From Lichina pygmaea (Eukaryota; Ascomycota; Lichinomycetes; Lichinales; Lichinaceae): a stretch of 64,000 nucleotides of DNA. The notes below the pieces were generated by a model that did no database searches, was not told the origin of the DNA, and worked only from the letters and a program-made list of their open reading frames with translations. The stretch covers positions 5,704,001 to 5,768,000 of the forward strand of contig OY730169.1 in assembly GCA_963422465.1 (NCBI GenBank). The letters run 5' to 3'. Below, one piece after another: positions 45,593 to 56,403 of this stretch. The number at the start of each line of letters is the position of its first letter. The stretch's first letter is position 1. The position numbers and the translations under genes are program-made.

Positions 45593-48500
45593 GTGGCTCC
45601 CAGGTATTTTCCAAGTCTGGGTAGTCTTTCCACTTGACAAGGTATCGCTGACCTTTTCTCTTCAGGATCTGTTCGGCCTCGAATTCCTGTTCTTCCTCTG
45701 GTTGGTAATGAAATGTTTCCTGCAAGAGTGTGCTCTGGTCAGCTAATTCAATCATTGAGATGTGAAAGTTTGGGTGTACCTGAGCGTCTCTCGGTAGTCG
45801 CAGTCTGACGTTGACTGGTCCAGTTCTTTCTTCAACTGAAAATAGTCCGACCTTGACATAGTCCAGTTTCTTTGTTCTTGGTTTCTTTGTTTTCCAATTT
45901 CTTGTGAGGAGGTAGACTTTATCCTCCTTCTTTAGCTGAGGTGCTATTTTCGATTTCTTGTCCATTTGGCGTTGCATTCTTTCTGAGGTCTCTTGAAGGT
46001 AGTGCCTCATCATCGTGTGTGTTTGTCGTAGGAGCTTGTCATGTTGGAGTGCTTTCTCCGTGTTTGGTGAAGCTCTGCTTGGCATCCCGATGTTCGCATG
46101 TCGTCCAAAATTGGCAAAAAATGGTGATTCCTTTGTTGAGTCTGATCTGTGCTGGTTGATTGCCAGCTGTGCCACCGGTAATAACTGTGCCCAATTGCTG
46201 TAGGTCTTGTTGATGTAATGCCGTAAGTAAGTCTCCAGGACTTGGTTCACTTACTCTGTCTGGCCGTCAGTTTGTGGATGATAGGCCGTAGACATTTTGA
46301 GTTTTGTTCCCATGGCTGCACTGATTGTCTTCCAGTAGTTGGATGTGAAGAGTTTATCTCTGTCTGTAATAATCGTGATCGGAACTCCGTGGTCTCTGAC
46401 CAATCTGTCCAGTAAAAGGTGTCCCAACTATTCTGCTGTGTGGGTTTCCTTGAATGGTACCACTATTAGATATTTTGTGAATCTGTCCACTATCACCATA
46501 ATCAAGTTGTAGGTGATTCCTGTGACTGGGTCTTTGGACTTGGGTAGCTTTGTGATGAAGTCCATTGACACATCTTCCCACAGGCCTCTCGGTATCGTGT
46601 TCGGGTGTCCTTCTCCATATAGCTTGTGTCTTCCATGCTTGTTTTTCTGGCATAGTAGACATTTGTTGATGTAGCTTGTGATGTGTTGTCAGAGATTGAT
46701 GACATTGTTCCCTGCCTGTTGGATCAGGTCTGTGGTTTTGGTGATTCCTGGGTGACCATGTGCTGGATTATCGTGGTAGTTCCTTATTAGTTCTTCAGTG
46801 TCTTCTGCCGTGAGCTTATTGATCTGTGGTTGAGGTACCAGGTTTCCTTGCTGGTCCTGCTGTAAGATCATTCCTTGGCGTTCATCATCTTCCATGTAGT
46901 CTTTTTGGCTTAGTGCGTCTGCTCTCCCATTGTCTTGTCCAGGGGTGTACAAGATCTTGAACTTGTGTTGCCCTAGGAGTTCAGCCCATCTGACTTGCTG
47001 TCTGTTCAGCTTCTTGGTTGTCGTGAACGTTGTCAGATTCTTGTGGTCTGTGAGAATGGTGAGTTCAGAACTGCTTTCCACATACACTCTCCAGTGTTCG
47101 AGTGCGTTGACGACTGCCAGTAGCTCTTTATCGTGGATATTATAGTTTTGTTCCGCTTGTGACATTTTGTGTGAGTAGTAGGCAACTGGGTGCCACTTGC
47201 CGTCTGCCTGTTGGCATAGACATGCTCCCACTGCCTGATCTGAAGCGTCTGTCTTGATTCGCGTCGGTTGGCCTGTCTTGAAGTTGAGGAGAACTGGTTC
47301 CTTGGCGCAAGTGTCCTTGAGCTGTTGGAATGCTTTTTGTTGTCTCTCCGTCCACCGGTACTCCACGTCCTTCTTCGTGAGTTCTGTCAGTGGTGTTGCC
47401 ATCTGTGAGTAGTTCTTGATGAACTGTCGGTTGAAGTTGGCAAATCCCAGGAAGGCTTGTACTTCCTTAACTGATGTCGGTGTTGGCCATTGCTGAATCG
47501 CTTTGATTTTCTCAGAGTCAATTTTGATCTCTTCAATCCCTATGATGTATCCGAGGAATTCAACTTCTGGTTTGTTGAACTCGCATTTCTTTGGGTTGAG
47601 CTTGAGCCCTGCCTCTTGTAGGCATCGTAGAACATCCTTCACATGTTTGGTATGTTCTTGTTGCGTGTTCGAGTAGACAAGAATGTCGTCCAGGTAGGCG
47701 ATAGCTGTTTGGTCCAGGTGTGCTCTGATGATGTTGTTGATCAATGCTTGACATGTTGCTGGTGCGTTTGTGAGTCCGAATAGCATAACCAGATACTCGT
47801 AGTGTCTGTATCAGGTTCTGAAGGCTGTCTTCCATTCTTCTCCTTCTTTCATGCGTATCAGGTTGTATGCTCCTTTCAAGTCCAGCTTGGTAAAGATTGT
47901 AGCTTGGCTGATCCTGTCTTGCAATTCGTTTGCATTTAGCAACGGATATCAGTTCTTGATAGTAATGTTGTTGAGTTTCCTGTAATCCACACAAAGTCGA
48001 AGACTTCCATCTTTCTTTGGTGCAAATAGTATCGGGTATCCTGCTGGCGATTGAGATTCTCAAATGAAACTCTTTTTCAGGTTTTCCTCCAGGTACTCGC
48101 GAAGTACTTGGAGCTCTTTCTCTGATAACTGGTAAATTGGTCCAAATCCTGGCTCTGTCCCTGGTTGCAACTTGATCTCATGATCCCAAGGTTGGTGCTT
48201 AGGCAACACTGCTGTCGTTGTCTCTTCCTGAAAGAGTTTATCATACCCAGGTCAGTACTCTTCAGGGATCTCCAGAGGGTTAACAACTTCCTCTCTCTTC
48301 ATCTCTGACTGTTTGGCCACCTGGTTCCGGGGTGTGCCTGTCAAGGTGGACCTCTTCTTTTGAGAGTTGTCCTTTCTGTCGGTGAGGTTCCACTGAGGAC
48401 TCCTTCCCTCATCTGTCCACGCCTTCTGCGGCTGGTAACAGGTCCGAGCTGCGTTGTTAGTACAGTTCCTAAACGTGAGTACTCCTGTCTTCCAGTTAAC

Positions 48501-48881
48501 AACTGGGTTGTGCTTCTTTAGCCAAGGCATCCCCAAATAGATATCCTGAGTGGCCAACTCAACAATATCAAGGTGGATCCTTTCAGCATGGTGTCCGGTA
48601 ACTATTTCCATTGGCTGCGTCTCATGGCAGACTAGCTCTGTCTGTCCATTTGCCATCGCAAGCTGATAGGGCTACTGCTTGCATCTCCTTCCAGTGCCGA
48701 GGGTGTCGTAAAGTTGTCTTGAAATGTAGTTCCCACTGGCTCCAGAGTCAACAAGTGCGTATGTCTGTATCGGCGTGTTGGTGTATAGTGACACAGGCAA
48801 TCGCAGGTGCTTTGCGTTGCTAGGGGTCATGTTGTTGAGCTCCTGATGTCGCCCCTTGACAAGGAAGTTCAGTCTTTTCCC
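45540..48881 (-). pseudogene. E1 pol (protease, RT, RNase H, integrase, chromodomain)
   Basis: Entered from gag by a -1 shift at 48881-48875 (GGGAAAA). Protease: YALVDSGASGNYIS. Reverse transcriptase: [29 protein letters not shown] and the catalytic AYLDDILVY. RNase H: TDASDQAVGACL. Integrase: zinc-binding GHPGITKTTDLI...CLLCQ, then [23 protein letters not shown] and [14 protein letters not shown]-terminal TRNWKTKKPRTKKLDY and chromodomain EQILKRKGQRYLVKWKDYP. Stops are scattered: TAG after KQ, TGA after EEY, FI, KN, RT and NL, TAG and TAA in the integrase. Confidence 0.9.
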
Positions 48882-50368
48882 GGTCGAAGTGTCTTTCCAC
48901 TGACTGGGCAATGGGTCCAGCCATTCCCATCAGTCCTGAGGAATCTGTTCATGAATTTGTCTTGCTGATGCTTGTCACATCCAGGCTTGAGGCAGTACTG
49001 CCAATTGTCGACGTAGCAGTTGTAGTTGTTGCCTTGCTGTAGGAACATGAGGCGTTCGTGCCAATCATGTGTGTGCCCGGGGAATGCGGTGTGTTGGCGT
49101 TTGTCCCAAAGATGGATCTCACACGCATCCTTCTCGCAATTGACCCAATGCTTGTGGCAGGTGGCGTGGTAGGGTGAATGTTCTCCGTACCTTCGTAGTT
49201 GTTCGTGGTAGGTGCAGTAGTGCCTTGTGCAAAACCTCCACTGTAGTTCACCGTGCTGTAGATTTCGTGGGTCCATGCTGTAAGCATAGCTTCCTCATGG
49301 TATTTCTTCTTTGATAGACGCGGGTTTGTCTCAGTCCCCATCAGAGGTGGTTAAGGGCTCCTGTCCCTTGTCCTGACCTGTCAGTTCTGGTAGGTCCTTG
49401 CCTCCTGATGTTGCCAGTTGGTGGGCTGCTTCCAATGTCTGATCGTAGTTGTCCCATTGTTCAAGGGATAGCTGAGCCTCTCCTGGTGGGTCCTCTGGCT
49501 TGATGACATTCCAGTCTCTGTCAAGCGTATTAAGTTGCTGTCAGTGCACCTTGTTCTTTGAACGACAGTCTTTTGCCATGTGGCCTAGCTTGCCACAGGC
49601 ATAGCACTTCAGTGCTTTCCTCTTTTTGTTGTTCCTTCCCTTCGTGAACCTTCCCTTGTGGTGGACTGCATCCAGTTCCATGGGTGCATAGCCATATGGA
49701 TCATGTGGTGGTGCCTTGTTAGGTGGCTTGTAGTGGTTGCTCACATGCCATGCGGGGTGGCTGTATCCTCTGTCGTGGCGTTTCTCCATCACTCGCTTGA
49801 ATAGTTTGTCATCAATGTTGATTGCTTGTACGATGAGTTCGTCCAGTGTGTTGACTGCTTGTCCGTCAAAGGTGATTTCATCCTTCACGTTTTCCTTGAG
49901 TCCACGTCGGTACATGACCATCAGGGTGTCGTCATCCCAGTCAGTCAGTACTGAGTATTGTTTGAACTGCGTGGTGTACTCTGCGGCTGAGCGTTGTTGT
50001 TTGATGTGCTGGATCATTCGTATAGCCACTTTGTCTTCGTTAGATGGTCCAAGGATCCTTTTGATCTTGTCCTTGAATTGCGTCTATTTCGTCATCCATT
50101 CCGATGTGCTGTCGTGGTCTCTGTTTCCTGAGAGATGTTTGTTGACGTAGGGTTTGATCCATCGATAAGCATTGCCTCTCATGTAAGTGGTTGCAAAGAG
50201 TGGCCACTTTTCTTTAGGCAGCTTCGTCTCTGGTTGGAATTGAAAGTAGACTTGGAGTTGCATGAGCCAATCGTCAACCTTGTTTCTTTCACTGTAGAAC
50301 AGGTCTGGCTTGGCGACGCTGATCTTTCCATCTGGGAAGTTGGGGTTGGTTGCTCCTGAGGTACTCAT
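48869..50368 (-). pseudogene. E1 gag
   Basis: Starts MSTSGATNPNFPDGKISVAK at 50368, only 18 nt after the 5' LTR. Capsid-like WLMQLQVYFQFQPETK, then the zinc knuckle CYACGKLGHMAKDC near 49590, then a Cys/His-rich module (CEKDACEIHLWDKRQH, FPGHTHDWH) and the stop at 48869-48871. In-frame stops: TAG at 50084, TGA at 49541 and TGA near 49340. The frameshift heptamer sits two codons before the terminal stop. Confidence 0.85.
48875..48881 (-). promoter_or_regulatory. -1 frameshift heptamer GGGAAAA
   Basis: In gag phase the codons are G-GGA-AAA, the X-XXY-YYZ arrangement, one codon (GAC) before the gag stop. Pol is open in the -1 frame across this point. E2 has AGGAAAA here, consistent with CpG decay of the site. 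Confidence 0.7.
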
Positions 50369-50386
50369 CCTTGAGAGTCTTCAAAG

Positions 50387-50985
50387 TGTTGCAGTCTGTA
50401 CCGTACTGTCCTATCCGAGTATAGGATTAGGGCGAGAGGTGGAAGGCAGGTTGGTTCTCGCAGGAGAGGAGTGTCAAGGAGTGCGAAGGGGTTTGGTGGA
50501 ACGTGGTGGTGGTGACACCTGATCAACGGCTTCGTACAAAGGATTGTATTGAAGTAGATCTAGTTGTCTGGATCACAACATGAGTTGAAGACGATTGTTC
50601 CATAAGGGAACTATCACCGGACTATATAGTGCTGGCCTGTCGAGACAATCAAGATTGTCTCGACAGTCTTGACGTCGAGACGGGTGAGATTGTCTTGACA
50701 GTCCCACCATGTTATGCACCCTGCGTCAAGACGGGTGAGATTGTCTTGATGCTTCATGCATCCTGCGTCGAGACGGGTGAGATTGTCTCGATGCTTCATG
50801 CACCCTGCGTCAAGACTGGTGAGATTGTCTTGATGCTTCATGCATCATGCGTCGAGACTCCCATGTGTGTCTCAACAGTCATGTGACCCCTTGTTGGTTG
50901 GTCACTTGACTTCCATGGTGTCCTCTTGCCTGGCCCGCAGCCTGATTGCCTATAAATAAGTGGCTCCCATCCCTGGGTTGTAACA
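50387..50985 (-). repeat. E1 5' LTR
   Basis: 599 bp. On the element strand, TATATA (50628-50623) is followed 36 nt later by GTCTTCAA (50592-50585), whose complement lies 2 nt after the LTR (50384-50377). The 42-bp tandem repeats are at about 50690-50850. Confidence 0.93.
50630..50875. repeat. 42-bp tandem repeats and hairpin in the E1/E2 LTR
   Basis: About three to four units beginning CGTCGAGACGGGTGAGATTG and ending CATGCATCCTG, preceded by a near-perfect hairpin whose arms are TGTCGAGACAATC and its complement with a 2-nt loop (50639-50666). Each unit repeats GTCGAGAC/GTCTCGAC half-sites. Copies exist in all four LTRs (about 43140-43370, 44700-44940, 50640-50875 and 61920-62150), differing by CpG transitions. 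The unit length is a multiple of three, which creates spurious open frames on both strands. Confidence 0.85.
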
Positions 50986-53900
50986 GTAGTGCCTCATCAT
51001 CGTGTGCGTTTGTCGTAGGAGCTTGTCATGTTGGAGTGCTTTCTCCGTGTTTGGTGAAGCTCTGCTTGGTATCCTGATGTTTGCATGTTGTCCAAAATTG
51101 GCAAAAAATAGTGATTCCTTTGTTGAGTCTGATCTGTGCTGGTTGATTGCCGGCTGTGCCACCGGTAATAACTGTACCCAATTGCTGTGGGTCTTGTTGA
51201 TGTAATGCTGTAAGTAAGTCTCCAGGACTTGGTTCGCTCGCTCTGTCTGGCTGTCAGTTCATGGGTGATAGGCCGTAGACATTTTGGGTTTTGTTCCCAT
51301 GGCTGCACTGATTGTCTTCCAGTAGTTGGATGTGAAGAGTTTGTCTCTGTCTGTAATGATTGTGATCAGAACTCCGTGGTCTCTGACCAATCTGTCCAGT
51401 AAGAGGTGTCCCAACTGTTCTGCTGTGTGGGTCTCCTTGAATAGTACCACTATTAGATATTTTGTGAGTCTGTCCACTATCACCATAATCAAGTCGTAGG
51501 TGATTCCTGTGACTGGGTCTTTGGACTTGGGTAGCTTTGTGATGAAGTCCATTGACACGTCTTCCCACAGGCCTCTCAGTATTGTGTTCGGGTGTCCTTC
51601 TCCGTATGGCTTATGTTTTCCATGTTTGTTTTTCTGGCATAGTAGACACTTGCTGATGTAGTTTGTGACATGTTGTCAGAGGTTAATGACATTGTTCCCT
51701 GCCTGTTGGATAAGGTCTGTGGTCTTGGAGATTCCTGGGTGACCATGTGCTGGATTATCATGGTAGTTCCTTATTAGTTCTTCAGTGTCTTCTGCCGTGA
51801 GCTTGTTGATCTGTGGTTGAGGCACCAGGTTTCCTTGCTGGTCCTGCTGTAAGATCATTCCTTGGTGTTCATCATCTTCCATGTGGTCTTTTTGTCAGCT
51901 TAGTGTGTCTGCTCTCCTATTGTCTTGTCCAGGGGTGTACAAGATCTTGAACTTGTGTTGCCCTAGGAGTTCAGCCCATCTGACTTGCTGTCTGTTCAGC
52001 TTCTTGGTTGTTGTGAACATTGTCAGATTCTTGTGGTCTGTGAGAATGGTGAGTTCGGAACTGCTTTCTGTGTACACTCTCCAGTGTTTGAGTGTGTTGA
52101 CGACTGCCAGTAGCTCTTTATCATGGATATCATAGTTTTGTTCCGCTTGTGTCATTTTTCGTGAGTAGTAGACAACTGGGTGCCACTTGCTGTCTGCCTG
52201 TTGGTATAGACATGCTCCCACTGCCTGATCTGAAGCGTCTGTCTTGATTTGTGTCGGTTGGCCTGTCTTGAAGTTGAGGAGAACTGGTTCCTTAGCGCAA
52301 GTGTCCTTGAGCTGTTGGAATACTTTTTGTTGTCTCTCCATCCACCGGTACTCCATGTCCTTCTTTGTGAGTTCTGTCAGTGGTGTTGCCATCTGTGAGT
52401 AGTTCTTGATGAACTGTCAGTTGAAGTTGGCAAATCCCAGGAAGGCTTGTACTTCCTTAACTGATGTCAGTGTTGGCCATTGCTGAATCACTTTGGTTTT
52501 CTCAGGGTCAATCTTGATCCCTTCAATCCCTATGATGTATCTGAGGAATTCAACTTCCAGTTTGTTGAACTCGCATTTCTTTGGGTTGAGCTTGAGCCCT
52601 GCCTCTTGTAGGCATCGTAGAACATCCTTCACATGTTTGGTATGTTCTTGTTACATGTTCAAGTAGACAAGAATGTTGTCCAGGTAGGCGATAGCTGTTT
52701 GGTCCAGGTGTGCTCTGATGATGTTGTTGATCAATGCTTGACATGTTGCTGGTGCGTTTGTGAGTCTGAATGGCATAACCAGATACTTGTAGTGTCTGTA
52801 TCAGGTTCTGAAGGCTGTCTTCCATTCTTCTCCTTCTTTCATGCGTATCAGGTTGTATGCTCCTTTCAAGTCCAGCTTGGTAAAGATTGTAGCTTGGCTG
52901 ATCCTGTCTCGCAATTTGTTCACATTTGGCAACAGATATCAGTTCTTGATGGTAATGTTGTTGAGTTTCCTGTAATCCACACAAAGTCGAAGACTTCTGT
53001 CTTTCTTTGGTGCAAATAGTATCGGGTATCCTGCTGGTGATTGAGATTCTCGAATGAAACCTTTTTTCAGGTTTTCCTCCAGGTACTCACAAAGTACTTG
53101 GAGCTCTTTCTCTGATAACTGGTAAATTGGTCCAAATTCTGGCTCTGTCCCTGGTTGCAACTTGATCTCATGATCCCAAGGTTGGTGCTTAGGCAACACT
53201 GCTGTTGTTGTCTCTTCCTGAAAGAGGTTATCATACTCAGGTCAGTACTCTTCAGGGATCTCTAGAGAGTTAACAACTTCCTCTCTCTTCATCTCTGACT
53301 GTTTGGCCACCTGGTTCTGGGGTATGCCTGTCAAGGCAGACCTCTTCTCTTGAGAGTTGTCCTTTCTGTCAGTGAGGTTCCACTGAGGACTCCTTCCCTC
53401 ATCTGTCCACGCCTTCTGCGGCTGGTAACAGGTCTGAGCTGTGTTGTTAGTGCAGTTCCTAAACGTGAGTACTCCTGTCTTCCAGTTAACAACTGGGTTG
53501 TGCTTCTTTAGCCAAGGCATCCCCAAATAGATATCCTGAGTGGCCAACTTGACAATATCAAGGTGGATCCTTTCAGTATGGTGTCCAGTAACTATTTCCA
53601 TTGGCTGCGTCTCATGGCAGACTAGCTCTGTCTGTCTATTTGCCATCGCAAGCTGATAGGGCTGCTGCTTGTGTCTCCTTCCAGTGCTGAGGGTGTCATA
53701 AAGTTGTCTTGAGATGTAGTTTCCGCTGGCTCCAGAGTCAACAAGTGCGTATGTCTGTACTGGCGTGTTGGTGTGTAGTGACACAGGCAATCGCAGGTGC
53801 TTTGTGTTGCTAGGGGTTATATTGTTGAGCTCCTGATGTCACCCCTTGACAAGGGAGTTCAGTCTTTTCCTGATCGAAGTGTCTTTCCACTGACTGGGCA

Positions 53901-54407
53901 ATGGGTCCAGCCATTCCCATCAGTCCTGAGGAATCTGTTCATGAATTTGTCTTGCTGATGCTTGTCACATCCAGGCTTGAGGCAGTACTGCCAATTGTTG
54001 ATGTAGCAGTTGTGGTTGTTGCCTTGCTGTAGGAACATGAGGTGTTTGTGCCAATCATGTGTGTGCCCGGAGAATGCAGTGTGTTGGTGTTTGTCCCAAA
54101 GATGGATCTCACACACATCCTTCTCGCAATTGACCCAATGCTTGTGGCAGGTGGCGTGGTAGGGTGAATGTCCTCTGTACCTTCGTAGTTGTTCGTGGTA
54201 GGTGCAGTAGTGCTTCGTGCAAAACCTCCACTGTAGTTCGCCGTACTGTAGATTTTGTGGGTCCATGCTGTAAGCATAGCTTCCTTGTGGTATTTCTTCT
54301 TTGATAGATGCGGGTTTGTCTCAGTCCCCATCAGAGGTGGTTAAGGGCTCCTGTCCCTTGTCCTGACCTGTCAGTTCTGGTAGGTTCTTGCCTCCTGATG
54401 TTGCCAG
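50986..54407 (-). pseudogene. E2 pol and C/H module (middle part)
   Basis: E2 sequence between E1 and E3. In element order: Cys/His-rich gag module (54331-53859), protease (YALVDSGASGNYIS, 53790-53242), reverse transcriptase (53199-52417), RNase H (52392-51895) and integrase with the HHCC and DDE motifs (51882-50997). It matches E1 closely, with many CpG-to-TpG/CpA differences. The codon after GQTE is CGA here but TAA in E1, and CAG here where E1 has TAG, so each copy has private stops as well as several shared TGA stops. Confidence 0.88.
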
Positions 54408-54820
54408 TGTTAAGGCCCAGGCCGGAACGGCTGAGCTGACCGAAGCGAGTGTACAGAGGTACACGGAACAATGTTCACCCGACCCGGTGGACAAGGTGGA
54501 CGATGTGTAACCAGCTCGTCCAGCTTGTCCACGGGAACAATGTTCACCCGACCTGGTGGACAAGGTGGACGATGTGTAACCAGCTCGTCCAGCTTGTCCA
54601 CGCAGAAAGCTGATACCCCTCGGGAGGACCCCCCCCCCTCAGGCTCCTGTATATAAGAACCCAGATAGCCGGAGAGAATAGCTCTCCAGGCTGAACGCAC
54701 ATTACGAGCAACAATAGCAAGAGAGTTACCCCACTTGCTATTCATCTATTGAGTCCCTGCCCTCCTCGGTCGAAGACAGGACCACCCACATTCTGTGTGA
54801 ACGTGGACTGGCCTTTAACA
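54408..54820 (+). repeat. E3 5' LTR with 69-bp internal duplication
   Basis: 413 bp, starts TGTTAAGGCCC and ends CCTTTAACA. A 69-bp unit is present twice in tandem (54465-54533 and 54534-54602) but once in the 3' LTR. TATATAA at 54650-54656; AGGCTGAA at 54688-54695 is complementary to TTCAGCCT at 54823-54830, 2 nt after the LTR. Confidence 0.93.
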
Positions 54821-54858
54821 GTTTCAGCCTCTAACACATAGGACACCGGCTCAATACG

Positions 54859-56403
54859 ATGGCAGATCCACGCAGCCCTACCCCTTCGCAGGCAGGCCAA
54901 GCTTGGGCTGCACCTCAGGCGTAAGCCCAGGAACCACCTGTCCCTACCACCCTCACCTTACCTCCAAAGCTGTTGAAGGTAGGTACGCCGAAGAGGTACA
55001 ATGGATCACGAGGGGGATTGGAATTATTCTTCTCCCAGCTTGAGCTTTACTACAGATTCAACGCCGCACAATTCCCTATGGAACAGGAGAAGGTGCTGTT
55101 CACAGCTTCCTACCTGGACAGACTGACATTTGCCTGGTTCAATGTCTACCTACAAGACTTCCTCGACAACAAGGAAGACCCCTCTAGCATGGAGACCATA
55201 ACACGGCAGATCATTGGGAGATTCTCTACCTTCAAGACCCAGATGAAGAAGACCTTCGGGGTCATTGATGAAGAACAAGATGCGGAACGAAAGCTCCAAG
55301 CACTACGGCAGACAGGGTCAGCATCAGACTTTGCGGCGAAGTTCCAACAGTTGTCAGTGAAGACACAATAGGGAGACAGTGCCTTGACGGCACTATTCTA
55401 CCAAGCTCTCAAGGAATGAGTCAAGGATGACATCGCACGAGGAGACTGACCCACCGACCTCGAGGATATGATCGACACAGCGGTACGCATTGACAACCGA
55501 CAGTTCGAACAAGAACTCAAGAAGCGAGGCAAGCATGCAAGGCCATGGGGCAAAAAGACAGCGCCAGCACAAGACAAGTACGGCTTGACACCCATGGAGA
55601 TCGATGCAACAACACCACAGGCAACAAAGAAGAAAGAAACATGGAAGTGTTACAATTGCCAGAAGGTAGGACACCTCGCAGCCAACTGCCAAAGCAAGAA
55701 GAAGAAGGAAGGCAAGGGTAAGCAGTTGAATGCCACCGGTGCCTGGAAAGGCAAGGGTATTCAGGAGCCACCGAGGGCTCCCAGAGGCATGCTACCCATG
55801 AACCGGTCAGAAGCAACACTCCTCGGACAGGAGGACAATCTCAGACAGCACATCGAAAGACTGGAGAACAATCTGCAGAGGTCACTGGAGGACCTGCACG
55901 CAATCCAAGACCAGATCGATAAGGTTCATTGGGAGGATGACCTGATCTCCGAATTCGACACAACAGACTACGAGATTGACATAACCGGCATGCCACCAGT
56001 TCCCGAGACACCACTACTCCGACGACAGGATGCGACCTTGTCGGAGGACGGCGAAGCAAGAGTGACACGATGGGTGGACGACACCATCAGTATCTCACAG
56101 CCCCGAGACATCGCAGCGCAAGTGGACCTTCACCAGGCTACGACACCAGCCTGCGGACGTCCTTATTGGAAAGAATGCGAGGACCACCACTGCAAGGAAC
56201 ATCTCCTAGAGAAAAGGAGAAGGCACTACTTCCCTGGCCCAGAATACCACAAGAAAGCCTGGAGCATCAAGCACCAGCTAAGCCAGCAAGGGAAAGAACG
56301 TGATGATTGTGGAGAAGACGCATGGGAGCTATACTTCACCGAAAAATGTGAAAGACACGCGGCAGAACGCCAGGCTCAGAGCCTTGGTTGTTCAAAAAAC
56401 TAG
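54859..56403 (+). pseudogene. E3 gag
   Basis: ATG at 54859 (MADPRSPTPSQAGQAW). Capsid-like KRYNGSRGGLELFFSQLEL and FAWFNVYLQDFLD; zinc knuckle CYNCQKVGHLAANC near 55660; a coiled stretch (DNLRQHIERLENNLQRSL); then the Cys/His module (CEDHHCKEHLLEKRR, FPGPEYHKKAW). Stops at about 54922 (TAA), 55369 (TAG), 55417 and 55447 (TGA). The terminal stop at 56401 follows the frameshift heptamer directly. Confidence 0.85.
56394..56400 (+). promoter_or_regulatory. -1 frameshift heptamer AAAAAAC
   Basis: In gag phase the codons are A-AAA-AAC followed at once by TAG. This is a canonical eukaryotic -1 slippery site, and pol is open in the -1 frame from here ([11 protein letters not shown]). Confidence 0.82.

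Larger units (their letters stand above)
44449..50985 (-). mobile_element. Gypsy (chromodomain) element E1, complete
   Basis: LTRs 44449-45047 and 50387-50985 (599 bp) and a perfect target duplication GTAGT (44444-44448 and 50986-50990). It is inserted, same orientation, in the integrase of a copy of its own family (E2). On the minus strand: 5' LTR, 18 nt, gag (50368), -1 frameshift to pol, chromodomain end at 45540, then purine tract and 3' LTR. On the plus strand an intact antisense gene (45092-45592) starts beside the 3' LTR. Gag-pol carries about a dozen stops, mostly TGA where CGA is expected. Confidence 0.94.

Noticed and set aside
50690-50850. CRISPR-like array
   Set aside because: The 42-bp units are contiguous tandem repeats with no unique spacers, in a eukaryotic LTR.
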